From: Sodiomyces alkalinus F11
Taxonomy: Eukaryota > Ascomycota > Sordariomycetes > Glomerellales > Plectosphaerellaceae
Length of the DNA: 64,000 nucleotides
Reading direction: 5' to 3'
Assembly (NCBI RefSeq): GCF_003711515.1
Contig: NW_021167086.1
Coordinates: 1,573,149-1,637,148, forward strand
Shown: in pieces, positions 21,913 to 34,899 of the stretch
Numbering within the stretch: the stretch's first letter is position 1
Layout: each line of letters starts with the position of its first letter
Made by a program: the position numbers and the translations under genes
The notes under the pieces: generated by a model
Database searches by the model: none
What the model was told of the DNA's origin: nothing
Seen by the model: the letters and a program-made list of their open reading frames with translations, nothing else

Positions 21913-23372
21913 GTGGATATAGGTAATACCTCTAATATAGAGGATTTAACCCTCGCTACGCCTCTAAATTCGAAAAGGCACCTTAGCCCTTCTACACCTA
22001 CACCTAGACGTTATTCTAGGACCCGAATCAAATCCCCCTTAGACTCGGAAGCCGAAGGCGCTTTCGAAACGCCCTTTAGGGCCCCCCCTGCTTCTAAGGC
22101 CCCCCCTACTAAAAAGCCGAGCCTTTTAGACTCTAAATAGACTAAAAGGGCGCCTAGAACAGCTAAAGCCCCCGGAGAAAGCTCGGCTAAGCCCTAGAAG
22201 TCGACTAGTTTGGCTAGTAAGGCACAGGCTAAGGAACTACTCTAATAGGGTCTTTAGCTACTTTAATAGGCCTATGCCCTCAACCCTGTCCCCTAGATTA
22301 AGACCCTATCCGTAGGGCTGAAATCTACTATCGACGGAGTACTAAAAGCCTCCTAGCCCCTATACTCGAATAAAAGGTCGACGAGCTAGCCTAGGCAGCT
22401 CGTAGGCTTATAGAATAGCAGCCTAAACCCCTTTACAGCGAGGCTATAAAGGGGAAAAAAGGCCGTATAGCACCCTAGGCCCCTATTTCAGGGGCTTTAG
22501 TACCCTTAGCCCCCACTCCCACCTCTATACCCCCGGCACCCCTCCTAACAGACCCTAAAAAGGTTCCTAGGGTTATTCTTTAACCTATAGCAGGGGCCTA
22601 GATTCCCCGGGAAGACTTTAATCCCCTCGAGCCCCGAAACAGGCTAAATAAGGCCTTAAAAACCCCTATAGTTACGGCTATTAGCCTATTAACTAATAGA
22701 AACCTTATTTTAACCCCGGGGCCGATATACAGCATATAATAGCTCCTAAACTCGTAGAACCAGTAGTTTCAAAAGCTAAACCTCCCCCTCTAGCCCCTAT
22801 AGCCTATAGGCAACTAGTTTAAGCTTATTATTAAATAAATGCCTTCTAGAGCCTTTAGAGGTGGCGATACCTCGATCCCCGACTCTTTAAAGCCCCCGTA
22901 AGAGGCTCTAAACCGAAGGTTATAACAGAGCCTAGGCCTACAGGACCTAGTCACTAAGATCGGCACCTTTAACTCTGTTAGGGTAGTAGGAAAGCCTCGG
23001 TAGCTAGGGGCCCCGAACGCGTTTTACGGCACTATAGTTATTTCCGTGCCTACTACTAAAACGTAGAAGTACTGCCTGAAACAGGGGCTCTATATAGCTG
23101 GCTAGCGGCTAAACGTCTATAAATATAGGCCTATAACCCCTAGAACCCAGTATTCTAACTACTAGAAACTCGGATATATATAAGGGAACTATAAGGTCCT
23201 ACCTCCCTGACCTATCTACGCTATCGAAGGCTATAGCGAAGAACACCACTACTATAACGAGTATAATAAATACGGAGACTATAAGTATAAGACCTATAAG
23301 TACTATAACTATAAGGGAGAGCACCCCCCCTTTAGCAGAGACTACGAGGTATTTCGAGCTATAAAGCTCTAA
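21913..23372 (+). pseudogene. LINE 1 ORF1 relic
   Basis: It starts at ATG 21913 and stays open for 75 codons (MDIGNTSNIEDLTLATPLNS..., Pro/Ser/Lys-rich) until a RIP-type TAG at 22138. It continues as broken frames to about 23372. Near the end, degraded knuckles read YKTYKYYNYKGEHPPFSRDY (about 23290-23350), where several Tyr stand for Cys or His. ORF1 proteins of this group bind the element RNA. Confidence 0.75.
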
Positions 23373-23399
23373 ATTCTATAAATAAAGGGCCTTTTAGTT

Positions 23400-26300
23400 C
23401 GAAAGATATCCGGTTTATACAATATACTATCGATAAACAGGCCCCGGCGTAAGAGGCTATCCCAGAATCGGCTTTAGAAGTTTCGGCTAATATAGTCCTT
23501 ATTCAGGAACCAGCCTGCGTCTCGAAACTGGAAGGGTGGTTTATTCGGAACTACCCTGCCTTCTATACCGTTATACCTATATCCTAGAAAGCCTAGTTTT
23601 TCCCTATTAAGCGTAGGGTCCTTACTTATATAAGAAAGGGCTCTGGTATCGATTTTCCACACCGCGACGACCTTCTAGACGATATAGACGTGTAGATTAT
23701 AGAGGTTTACTATCTATAGACCTTTTATATTCTACACGTTTATAATTAGATAGAATAGGACCCCGAAAGGATAGGCCGAGGGCGGCCCCCTAGCCTTACC
23801 CCTTCTACCTCTTCCACTTCTTCTTCTTCTTCTTCTTTTCCCTCCTTTTTAAACCCTAGAAGCCGGCCCTGGACCGAGGATCAAGTGTAATGGAACCTAA
23901 AGGTCCCTAAGTCTACCCTTCTTATAAGGGACTTTAATAGAAACCACTAATAGTAGAACGGAGCTACTACTAACCAGGCTTCTATTAGGGCCTAGGCTCT
24001 AGTAGACTAGTTAGATAGCCTTAGAACTACCTATATAGTGGATTCTAAAGAACTCAATCTGGACGGGAGGACCTTTTTTAGGTCTAATCTTCGTTAAGAG
24101 ACGGTTATAGACCTAGCCTTTTATACGCCCGGCTTCGATTATCTCCGCTTCGATAAGTAGGAATATATCGAAAACACTACCTCTTTACACCGCGCTATCC
24201 TCCTTTCGGCTATTATTTTAGGCTCTAAAGATTATATAAATAGGTCCCTCCTACTGGCTTATATCTATAAGCTAGCAGATTAGGACCTGTTTTCTAGTAC
24301 CCTAAAAAGCCTAGAATCTAGCCTTGACTAGTAGCTTCAATAGGCTATCGACGCCTTAGACTAGAACTCTATAGGTCGCTACTTATCAGATACTATTTCC
24401 CTAGCTCTTAAGGCCTCTATGCCTAAGCTAAGGGTAGTAAAGCGTTTAAAACCGTGGTAGACCCTAGAGCTAAAGGCCCTACGAAAAACAGCTAATAGGG
24501 CTTTTAGGGGGTTTTAGAAAAGCTACAAGGGGGCCTTAGCTACCCGGCTAGCGGCTCTAGAAACCACCTGGAAAAAGGCCCGAAACGCCTATTATAGGGT
24601 AGTAAAAATAGTACAAAAGAACCACTAGGAGGCTTTCCTAGCCCACACCTAAGGCCCGGAGACTTTTAAGGCCTATAACTATACGAAAAGCGGCCTAAAC
24701 GCGAAGATTCCACAGATTTAAACGCCTACGAAATAGAAAGCCTACGCCTTCGATGAAAAATGTAACGCCCTTCTTCAGACCCTTCTTCCTTCCGCCACCG
24801 ACGCCCCTAAAGCCCCTATACCTATAGGCCCTTCGGGGGACCTACGCCCCTTTAACCCTTTTAAAGACCCCTAGAGACTGACTAGATCACGTAGTAAGGG
24901 CCTTAGAAGACCGTGGGAGTGGCCTAGCCTTTAGGCTATAGAACTATAACACGCTATCTTTAGAGCTGCTAAGAGGAAAGCCCTAGAGCTAGATAGGATT
25001 AGCTTATAGCCGATCTAATAGGCCTATAATGCTATCCCCGGACCCTTTGTAACGGCCTACTCAGCTTTATCTTTAGCAGCCCACGACCCTACCTACTAGA
25101 AAAAGGCCTTAGGGCTTATTCTACTAAAGCCGGGGAAGAAGGACTATTCTAATCCTAAGTCTTATAGGATTATAGCCCTTCTAAACTGCTTAGGTAAGGT
25201 CCTCACCAGGGTTATAGCTACTAGGCTTAGCTTTATTAGCTAATACCCGTGACGACCTTTTATACCTTAGTTAGATAGGGGGTAGAAAATAACGATCTGC
25301 TATCGATACAACCCTTTTTCTCCTCTACTATATCGAAAGATAGCGTAAATCACGGTAAGATACCGTAATTTCTACGCTATTTTTAGATATTAGAGGAGCC
25401 TTTAACCACGTTGCCCGCCCTTAGCTACTAAGAACCCTTTAGGAGCTCTAACTACCCTCGAATATAGTTAAATAGATAGCCTCCTTTACAGAAAATAGGC
25501 GTATCTAACTAGCTTTCGAAGGCTAGGTTTAGCAGCCTACCCCCCTGAATATAGGGGTCCTATAGGGCTCCCCGGTCTCCCCTATCCTATTCCTAATTTA
25601 TATTAGGAAGGTTATAGCGGGACGGGACTTTAAGAGTCTTTAGCTATCCTATATTAGCGATTTTTAGCTATCTATAGCTTCCACGTTAGCTAGGAAGAAC
25701 TATAAGATCCTAGAAAGAACTGTAGCCTCCCTTTTCGACATAGCGAATAATAACGAAGTCCTCTTTACCCCGGAAAAAACAGAGCTTATTCACTTCTATC
25801 GAAGACGCTCTATAGAAGATGCCCCGGTTATTATAAGAGGGCACCTAGTTAAACCAGCGCTAGGTGCTATTAGGTGGCTAGGGGTTTAGTTTAACCCTAA
25901 GCTATCCTTTAAACTCTATATTGAAAAACGCCTAAATTCAGCTTTACGCACCCTGAACAGGCTTTATAGGCTAGCTAGCTCGTAGAAGGGCCTTTCTTTT
26001 AAGGCCCTACGGCAGCTATATATAGCCTATATAGCCTCGCTAGCTGACTTCGGCTTATAGCTATAGTAGGACCCTAAATCACCTAAAAAGCATCTAGTCG
26101 ACCGCCTAGAACGTCTCTAGTACGGCGCTCTAGTCAGGGCTTTAGGGACTTTTAGGTGGGCCCCCTTACGACCCTTAGAACTAGTAGTAGTAGTCCCTCT
26201 AGCTTCGATTCGGTTAACTAGGTCTAATAGGCTTTATGCCTTTAGGTCCTTAAAGTTCCTACCGAACCACCCTATTCGACGCTAGCTTCTAGGGGAACTA

Positions 26301-27440
26301 GGGGAAGACCTCGCCCACCTATAAGACCTATAGCCTACTATATAGCTCTATAAGCTAGGCTTAGAATTGGTAGCCTTAGTAGGGCAGTCCTAGGGGATAG
26401 AGGGCCCGGCAGCTAGGTAGGAGGCCCCCTAGGCCTCCGAGTCTATAGTAGACCTTAGGCCCTTTTTCCTTAAAGGAACGGCCTAAAACCACGGATAATC
26501 CCGACTCCGGCACTAAAGACCAAAAATCAGCCTACCTCGAAGCCCTTAAGAATATATAATAATCCCTAGGCGAGTAGGCCTCTGTTTTCTATACCGACGG
26601 CTCCCTAGGCCACACTCTAAGGCCTCCTACAGGGCCTCCGCAGACTATAGCTGCTACAACATCGTGGGCTAATACCCGTAGGCCCTATAAGGCTATAGGC
26701 TTTAGCCTAGAGACCTTTACCGAAGTCGTAGACGCTGAATTATACGCTATTCTTTAGGCCCTCTATACTACCCTATAGCTACCTAGGGCACTAGAGTGCT
26801 ATATTTTTAGCGATTTATAGGCGGCTATTTAGAAGCTTTAGCGACCCTCGTAGTGGGCTATAGAGGCTAAAACCCTTATTTCACGCCTTAAATAACAGGC
26901 CACTTCGGTCTTTATATAGTGGCGTCCATCGTATATAGGGATAGAAGGGAACGAACTACCGGATAAGGTAGCTAAACATGTATTAGACCCTAAAAAAACT
27001 ACTGAATCCGTTAGTTTAGTTGCCCTTAGTCACTTAAAACGCCGGGTTAATAAAGGCTTAATTTAAGACTAGAAGGCTTTATAGAATAAGGAGGAAGAGG
27101 CGGAAAAAAGGGGTAAATCGGTGCGTTTAGGCCGCCTTTATAGGCGCCTAGTCCGAGATAACCTCCGCTTTTCCCGAAAACCACCACCGATACAGGGCCC
27201 TAGGTAGATAAAGTCGGCTTTTATTCAGTTAAAAAGCGGCTCTGGATTTCTAAATTCCACTAGAAAAGGGCCCGAAACTACGCTAATAACCGCTATTCCT
27301 GTCCCGGCTCCCCTATATAGAATACAGCCCACCTTATCCTTTCCTGTCCTTTTTACAAAAACGAACAAAAAGCCCTGCAGGAAGCCCTAGCAGGCCTACC
27401 GCTATCTCTGCCGCTATTATTCGGTACTAAAAGAGGTATA
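23400..27440 (+). pseudogene. LINE 1 ORF2 relic (endonuclease, RT, RNase H)
   Basis: The endonuclease begins with ANIVLIQEPA at about 23490 and has RDFNRNH (for GDFNRNH) at about 23928. RT shows LLKPGKKDYSNPKSYRIIAL at about 25117 and SYISDF (for SYVDDF, the catalytic box) at about 25650. RNase H starts SVFYTDGSLG at about 26580. A Cys/His cluster (CPGSP, then ILSCPFYKNEQK) lies at about 27298-27375. Every segment has several in-frame stops. Confidence 0.85.
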
Positions 27441-27734
27441 TAGGCCTTAGAGGCCTATCTTTTAGCTACCAAAATAGCCTCGGCAGAGTGGTATAGGGCG
27501 CAAACCTCGGGTCCTACGCTCTAGCTATCTGTTTTGGTTTTTTACCTGTTTTTCGGGATATTAGGCAGACTATTACGGAAGATTTCCTTTGTTTATTACT
27601 ACTCCTTACTTTATTTAGCTTATTCTAGCCTTTAGGCTCTAGGGCAAAAGACACCGCGCTATAGCTTTAGGGCTGTATGTGCGTAATAAATAAAGAAAAA
27701 GAAAGAAAAAGGTGGAAGAACACGATAACCACTA

Positions 27735-27840
27735 ATGGGCAGCCGTGGATACCCCTAGGGGGTGCTAGTCGGCCGTAAGCCTATTAGCCGCGCGCCCACT
27801 ACCCGTGGATACCCCTAGGGGGTGGCCGCCGGCCGCGTGC
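27735..27840 (+). repeat. Two-copy tandem duplication of about 60 bp
   Basis: CCGTGGATACCCCTAGGGGG occurs twice, near 27743 and 27803, within GC-rich sequence just after the LINE. The related Copia 3 has one copy at about 61540, so the duplication is specific to this copy. Confidence 0.7.
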
Positions 27841-27844
27841 CTAT

Positions 27845-30050
27845 TACCTAAGCGCCTATCTATCGCGGGAACTATTATAAGCCTCTATATAACGGAGAAG
27901 GTACAGAACGATAATACCTAGAAGGCGTTCCTTAACGCTAGAAGGACTTATAACCCTATATATAGGAGGAAGTAAGCTATTAATAATAGTGATATTATCG
28001 GCGTTAGTACAATATATCCCTCTCCCTTTAACGTCTCCTAGCCGCTATCACGCCTAACCCGCGAGGATCTCCCGCCTCCACTAAACCACCACCACGATAT
28101 ACGCCTCTACCCGTTACGGGAGCGGTACTTATAGGCTAAGGGGGAATACCTTAAAGGCCACCGATAAATAGGCTACTAGCAGGAGGTAGGTAGTAATTAG
28201 GCTAATAAGAAATAAGTCCTCGCCTATAGATAGGTATATACCTATAAATTTAATAAGGAGGGCACCCTTCTTTAGTATAAGGCACGCCTTATAGTATAAG
28301 GGGATTAATAAAAACGGTTAAAGACTAAAGATAACTACGCCGCTACGATAGCCTTACGGTCTGTTCATATACTAATAGCTATCGCCGCCCGATTTAATCT
28401 AGAAATAAGGTACTTTAACACTATTAACGCGTTCGTTAACGCTAGCCTTAAAGAGAAATTATTTATATGGATACCGTAAGGCTACGAAGTGCTAGGTAAG
28501 GTACTACTACTACGGAAAGCCCTCTTCGGTTTAAGGGTATCCCTACTACTATAGTCAGAGGAATTTAGCGGCACGCTATAAAAGATAGGATTCACGGCCG
28601 TGCCTAATACCCCCTATATTATAAACGGCGATAGCATAATCCTATTCCTTTACGTTAACGATATCGGACGTATCTACTATAAATATTATAAGACTAACGC
28701 CAATAACCTCGAGGCTGCCCTTAAACGAAGGTATAGGTTATCGGGAGGCGACGAAATCCGTTAGTTCCTAGGAATTAAGTTTCTAAGAGATAAAGCTATA
28801 CGTAGGTTATAGCTATTATAATCCTCCTACGTGGAGAAGATCACGGTTAAATACTATTGATATTAATATTATTACTAATAATATCCTTAATATCCTTCGA
28901 GTAAATTCTTCGTACTCGAATAAAGGATATCTTCCCCGTAAGCCTCGACCGTTCTCTTTCGAGTCAGTTTATTTAATACGAGTCAGACAAAGGATACAAA
29001 GGATTACGATATTACTACGATATCGATCCTTTTACAGAGAACAAAGGATATTAACCCGTTCCCTTGGTTCGGTTCCTTCCTTTCTTTATTCTTTATTCTT
29101 AATCCTTTATCTCAATCCATTTTTCGATCCGAAGAAGACAAATAACGCGCGCAGAGATCCTACCTTACAATCCTATTATTACCTTCTTATTTTTCCACTG
29201 CTTTTCGTGACTTTCGTCCCTTCCGCTTATCCGATATCTTCAACGATCTTCAAAATATACTACGTAGATATCCTATATCGACAACCACTAAAGGTCCTAT
29301 TATTAACTATAAAGCCGTTAATACCACGTAATAGCACACGGGCGTTAATTCCTAAGGTCTTTTAGTATTAGGGTATAATAGGTTTAATCCTATATACTGC
29401 TATCGTGATAAGATCCGATATCGTATTCGCCTATTCGAAGCTTTCCTAATATAACGTTAACCCCTCCTCTAACCACCTTAAGAGAGCTTAATAAATACTG
29501 CTATTCTTATACCACACGAGGCACCACTACCTAGAATTCGGTGGGGATAGACTCTTCCTGACTACAAGCGACACGTCCTTCGGGGATAGTCTAGACTGTA
29601 AGAGCTCCTAAGGATACACGATAAAGCTCTTTAGCGGTATTATTAAATAGAAGGCGGGTAATTAACCGATAGTTATAACGTTATTAATAAAGTCGGAACT
29701 ACTCGCTTTTATAGAGGCCGCTAAGGAGACGTTATTTATTAGTCGGATATTAAGGGATTTAAAGCTTTGGTTAGACTAATAATAACTATAGCTATACTAT
29801 GATAATTAGTAGACTATTAACCTCGTTAATACGACGGTATAGCGCCTGCGAATAAGGCTACGGTATATTAATATTTATAACTAGTGGGCGCGCTAGTTAG
29901 TATAGTAAGGCCTTTTTAAGGTTATATACGTTAACACGAAGGATATAATCGCGGACGGCTTAAGGAAGGCATTACCGGAGGCAGGGATTAAAAGAATATA
30001 GTAATAGCTTAATTTAACGGATTAAAATGATCGTATTAAGTAGTGAAATA
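27845..30050 (+). pseudogene. Copia 2 RT and RNase H relic
   Basis: It resumes Copia 2 after the LINE. An NKEGTLL*YKARLI-like frame at about 28250 marks the RT start. RFNLEIRYFNTINAFVNASL at about 28390 matches the DVKNAFLNA box. LFLYVNDIG at about 28645 is the YVDD box read as YVND. RNase H pieces run to about 29990. The solo LTR at 28857-29257 interrupts it. Confidence 0.8.
28857..29257 (+). repeat. Solo LTR of the Copia 4 family inserted in Copia 2 RT
   Basis: The 401-bp sequence matches the 3' LTR at 55973-56370. TACTA flanks both sides (28852-28856 and 29258-29262). The uninterrupted relative on the minus strand near 60360 reads AAATACTACGTAG, so the insertion site and its 5-bp duplication are confirmed inside the window. 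There is no internal sequence, so it is a product of LTR-LTR recombination. Confidence 0.9.
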
Positions 30051-30350
30051 ACTGCATAAAGAGATTGAACGCGCTAAAGCCGCGGCCGTAATAACGATAA
30101 AGGCCCCCGAGGGCGTAGTAGATCCGATAGATATACATCCAATTAAGTAGATCTGGCTAATCAGGATCGAGGAATTAATTAAGATATATTTGAATTGAAC
30201 GGTTAAATAGGGCGGATTTGGATCCCTTTTACGAGGGCGTTTTCCCTTAACTATTGATTTTACGATAGAAAAGTTAAGAGCTTTTGGTTTAAACCGAAGC
30301 CTCTGATTGGTTAGTTAATCTAGGGAAGACCCACTTTAACTAAGGGGGTA

Positions 30351-30556
30351 TGTCGTATAGGTATACGGACTATAACATGATCCCTAGGGGATCTATGCCT
30401 GACTAAGGGCTTCGGATCTTACGGACCTCGGGCATTAGGATATAATAAGGGAGGATACCGGAGGAGACCGGATAGGATCCAAATAATATAGTACCCATAA
30501 CAGAGCTTTCACCACCTAAATTAAGGGTATAAGAAACTTATATAGATATAACTAAA
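30351..30556 (+). repeat. 3' LTR of Copia 2, truncated
   Basis: It starts TGTCGTATAGG and follows 17546 onwards until ...AGATATAACTAAA. The last 70 bp of the LTR are missing, replaced by the LINE 2 tail. Confidence 0.85.
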
Positions 30557-30779
30557 TTCTTTTTTGTTTTAATTCATTACGCGTATACAGTCCTAAAACT
30601 ATAGCGCGGCGCCTATCGCCCTACGGGCTAGAGGCTATTAGAAGCTAGGTATAATAGAATACAGAGTATGTAGTAGTGAGAAATACAGGAAATCCTCCGT
30701 AATAATCTGCCTAATAGACCTAAATAGGTAAAAAACCAAAGCAAAATAACTAGACCGCAGGATTTATGGTTTACGCCCT

Positions 30780-33700
30780 ATACTACTCCGCCGAAGCTAT
30801 TTTAGTAGCTAAAAGATAGGCCTATAAGGCCCGTATTCCTCTTTTAGTATCGAATAATAGCGGTGGAGATAGCGGTAGGCCTGCTAGGGCTTCCCGTAGG
30901 GCTTGTTATTCTTTTTTATAAAAAGGGCAGGAAAGGATAAGGTGTGCTATATCCTGTGTAGGGGAGCCGGGACAGGAATAGCGGTCGTTAGCGCAGTTAT
31001 AGGGCCTTTTTTAGTGGGTTTTTAGGTATTCGAAGCCGGCTTTTAAGTACGTAAAAGCCGATTTTACCCACCTAGGGCCTTATATTAGTAGTGGTTTTCG
31101 GGAGAAACGGAGGTTATCGCGGACTAGGCGCCTATATAGGCGGCCTAAACGCACCGATTTACTTTTTTACTCCGCCTCTTCTTCGTTATTCTACAGGGCT
31201 TTCTAGTCTTAAATAAGGGCTTTATTTACCCGGCGTTTGAGGTGGCTAAGGTTAATTAAACTAACGGACTTAGTAACTTTTTCGGGGTTTAACACCCTTT
31301 TAGCCACTTTATCCGCTAGTTCGTTCCCTTCTATCTCTACGTACGAGGGGCAATACTAGACAGAAACAAAGGTGCCTAGCTATTTAAGGCGGGATATAAG
31401 GGATTTAGCTTTTAAAGCCTACTATAAGCGGCGCTAAAGGTTTAGAATAGCCGCCTATAAATCGCTAAAAATATAGCACTCTAAGGACCTAGGCGTCTAC
31501 TTAAGGGTAGCGTGAAAGACCTAAAGAATAGTGGATAATTTAGCGTCCGCGACTTCGGTAACGGCCCCTAGGTTAAAGCCTACAGCTTTACAGGGCCTAC
31601 TAGTACTAGTCCACTATATTATAGGGCTATAGCCTGTAAAGGCCTTTTAGGAGGCCTAGTAGGGTGGCCTAGAGAGCCGTCGGTATAAGAAATAGTAGCC
31701 TATTCCCCTAGGCCTTATTATATTTCGGCGAGGGCTTCGAGGTGGGCTGTTTTCTAATTAAGGGTATTAGGGCTAGGGCCAGGTCGGTCTTTAAAGGGGA
31801 AAAAGGTCTTAGGTCCGCTATAGGTTCCGAGGCCTAGGGGGCCTCCTACCTAGCCGAAGGACCCTCGATATCCTAAGACTAACCTACTAAAGCCACTATT
31901 CCTAGGCCTAGCCTATATAGCTATATAGTAGGCTATAGGTTCTAAAAAATAGGCGAGGTTTTCCTAGTTTTTATCCCCTAGCTGCCTTTAAACGCTAGTA
32001 AAGAGCTAGCGGTTGATAGGGTGGCTTAGTAGGAACTTTATGGTCCTAAAGGTATATAGCCTATTAGAACTAGTTAACCGAACCGCTACCGGGGGAAGTA
32101 CTGCTTTAAGTTCTAGAGGCCGTAGGGGGGCCCCCCTAAAGGCGCTTAGTACCCTAACTAAAGTGCCGTACTATAGGCGTTCTAGGCAGTCTACTAAGTG
32201 GTTTTGTAGTAATTTAGGGTCCTACTAGAGCTACGAGCAAAAATCAGCTAAGGAAGCTACGTAGGCTATATATAGCTGCCGTAAAGCCTTAAACGAAAGG
32301 CCCTTCTACGAGCTAGCTAGCCTGTGTAGCCTGTTTAGAGCCCCTAAAGCTGAGTTTAGACGTTTTTCGACGTTCGCTTTAAAGGATAGCTTAGGATTAA
32401 ACCAGACCCTAAGCCACCTAATAGCACCTAGCGCTAGCTTAACTAGGAGCCCCCCTATAGTGACTAGAGTGTCTTCTATAGAGCGTTTTCGGTAGAAGTG
32501 ACTAAGGTTTGTTTTTCGGTGGTCGAAAAGGGTTTAGTTAGCTTTTACTACGTCGAAAAGGGAGGCTACGGCTTTTTCTAGGGTTTTACGGTTTTTCCTA
32601 GTCGACGTAGACGATAAAGATAGCTGGAAATCGTCTATATAGGATAGCTAAAGCCCCCTAAAATCCGGTCCGGCTATAACCTTCCTAATATAAATTAGGA
32701 ATAGGATAGGGGAAACCGGAGAGCCTTATAGAACCTCTATATTTAGGGGGGTAGGCTACTAAACCTGCCCCTCGAAGCCTAGTTAGATACGCCTGTCTTC
32801 TATAAACGAGGCTACCTATTTAATTAGGTTCGGGGGTAGTTATAGTTCTTAAAGGGTCCTGAGTAGCTGGGGAAGGGCGACGTGATCGAAGGCGCCTTTA
32901 ATATCTGAAAACAGTGTAGAAATTATAGGATTCTAGCGTGATTTAGGCTATTTTTCGATATGATAGAGGAGGAGAAGGGCCGTATCGATATCAGAGCGTT
33001 ATTTTCTACCCCCTATTTAACTAGGGTATAGAAGGTCATCGCGGGTATTAGCTAGAAAGCTAATCCTAGTAGCTATAACCCGTTCGAGTATTTTACTTAG
33101 GTAGTATAGAAGGGCTATAATCCTATAAGATTTAGGGTCTAAGTAGTCCTTTTCCCCTGGCTTCGGTAAAATAACCCCGAGGGCTTTTTTCCAGTAATTA
33201 GGATAGTGCCCTACGGAAAAGAGTGCTAAGTAAGCTTATAAAAAGGACCCGGGAATTGTCTTATAGGCGTATTAGATCGCTTTTAAACCTATTCTATTAG
33301 GTCCAGGGGCCTTCCCTTTAGCGGCTCCAAAGGTCGCGCGCTATAGCTCTATGGCCTATAGGCTAGGCCACTCCCACGGTCTTCTAAGGCCCTTACTGCG
33401 TAATCTAGTCAAGCTCTAGGGGCCGTTAGAAGAGTAGGAGGGGCCTAGGCACCCCGAAGGGCCTGTAAATATAGGGGCTTCGGGGGCGTCGGTGATAGTG
33501 GCGGTAATAGAGGGTACTTGAAAAAGAATGTAAAGTAAGGCGTTATATTTATCCGCTAAGGTATAGGCCTTTTGCTTTATAGGCGTTTGGATCGGTGGAA
33601 TTTCCGCGTTAAGGCCGCTTTTCGTATAGTTATAGGCCTTAAAAATCTCGGGTCCTTCGGCATGGGCTAAGAAGGCCTCCTAGTGGTCGTTCTTCGCTAT

Positions 33701-34870
33701 TTTTACTGTCCTATAGTAAATATTTCGAGCTTCTTTCTAGGAGGCTTCTAAAGACACTAGTCGGGTAGCTAAGGCCCCTTTACTAACCGTCTGTCGAAAT
33801 ACCCTAAAAGCCCTACTAGCTATTTTTCGCAGGGCTATTAGCTCCTTCGTCCACCACAGCTTCGAACGCTCTACTACCTTTAACTCAGGCACTAAAGCCT
33901 GAAGCGCGAGTGTAATAGTATTCGAAAGGTGGTAGCCGATAGAGTTCTAGTCTAAGGCGTCGATAGCCTATCGAAGCTGCTTATCGACCCTAGGCTCTAG
34001 GCGTTTTAGGGTACTAGACAATAGGTCCTAATCTACTAGCTTATAGTTATAAGCCGGTAGGAGGGACTTATTTATAGGACCTTTAGAGCCTAAAATAGTA
34101 GCCGAAAGGAGGATAGCGCGGTATAAAGAGGTAGTGTTTTCGATATATTCCTACTTATCGAACCGAAGACGATCGAAGCCGGGCGTGTAGAAGGCTAAGT
34201 CTATAACCGACTCTTAACGAAGATTAGATATAAAAATGTTCCCCCCATTTAGGTTAACTTCTTCAGAATCTATGAAATAGGTAGCTCCGAGGCTATCTAA
34301 CCAGTCTACTAGAGCCTAGGCCCTAATAGAAGCCTGGTTAGTAGTAGCTCCGTTCTACTACTAGTGGTTTCTGTTAAACTCCCTTATAATAAGGGTAGGC
34401 TTAGGAATCTATAGGCCCTATAGTACTCGATCCTCGGTCCAGGGCCGGCTTCTAGGGCCTAAAAAGGAGGGGAAAGAAGAAGAGGAAGTGGAAGTGGAAG
34501 AGGTAGAAGGGGGAGGGCTAGGGGCTGCCCTCGGCCTATTATTTCGGGGTCTTATTCTATCTGATTATAGACGTGCAGAATATAAAAGGTCTATAGATAA
34601 TGAATCTCTATAATCTACGCGTTTATGCCGTCTAAAAGGTCTTCGCGGTGTGAAAAATCGATACTAGAGCCCTTTCTCATATAAGTAAGGACCCTAGGCT
34701 TAATAGGGAAAAACTGGGGTTTTTAGGATATAGGTATAATAGTATAGAAAGCAGGGTGGTTCCGAATAAACCACCCGTCTAGTATTAAGACACAGGCTAG
34801 TTTCTGAATAAGGACTATATTAGCTGAAGCCTCTAAAGCCTATTCCAGGATAGCCTTTTGCGAGGGGGCC
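30780..34870 (-). pseudogene. LINE 2 ORF2 relic
   Basis: On the minus strand the endonuclease motif EFNRNH (GDFNRNH) is at about 34350-34375. The RT catalytic box LSYIDDF at about 32625-32655 is intact, better kept than in LINE 1. RNase H SYTDGSLG is at about 31670-31700. A Cys/His tail follows near 30960-31010. Stops occur throughout. The copy gives an independent view of the ancestral protein. Confidence 0.8.
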
Positions 34871-34899
34871 TATTTATCGACGTTATATTAAATAAACCG

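Larger units (their letters stand above)
21505..27707 (+). mobile_element. Full-length LINE with endonuclease, RT and RNase H (LINE 1)
   Basis: It is bounded by a 13-bp target duplication, AAAGGTGAAAGAA at 21492-21504 and AAAGGTGGAAGAA at 27708-27720, one transition apart. The 3' end is A-rich (AATAAATAAAGAAAAAGAAAG). Two ORF relics are seen: ORF1 with zinc knuckles, and ORF2 with endonuclease, RT, RNase H and a Cys/His tail. This layout fits the Tad1/I group of fungal LINEs. A 5'-truncated relative is at 30557-36125. Confidence 0.88.
17546..30556 (+). mobile_element. Second Ty1/Copia element, split by a LINE and a solo LTR (Copia 2)
   Basis: The 5' LTR (17546-17820) and a 3' LTR truncated at about 30556 are direct repeats. 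A purine run (AAGGGGGTA) lies just before 30351. Between them are gag, protease and integrase (17830-21490), a LINE (21505-27707), and RT/RNase H (27890-30050) containing a solo LTR. A minus-strand relative at 59068-64000 lacks these insertions and shows the uninterrupted joins. Without the insertions the element would be about 6.4 kb. Confidence 0.9.

Noticed and set aside
32013..32228. Short plus-strand frames in LINE 2 (also 35667-35885) and in LINE B (53308-53541)
   Set aside because: They are antisense to the identified minus-strand LINE ORFs and have no recognisable domain.
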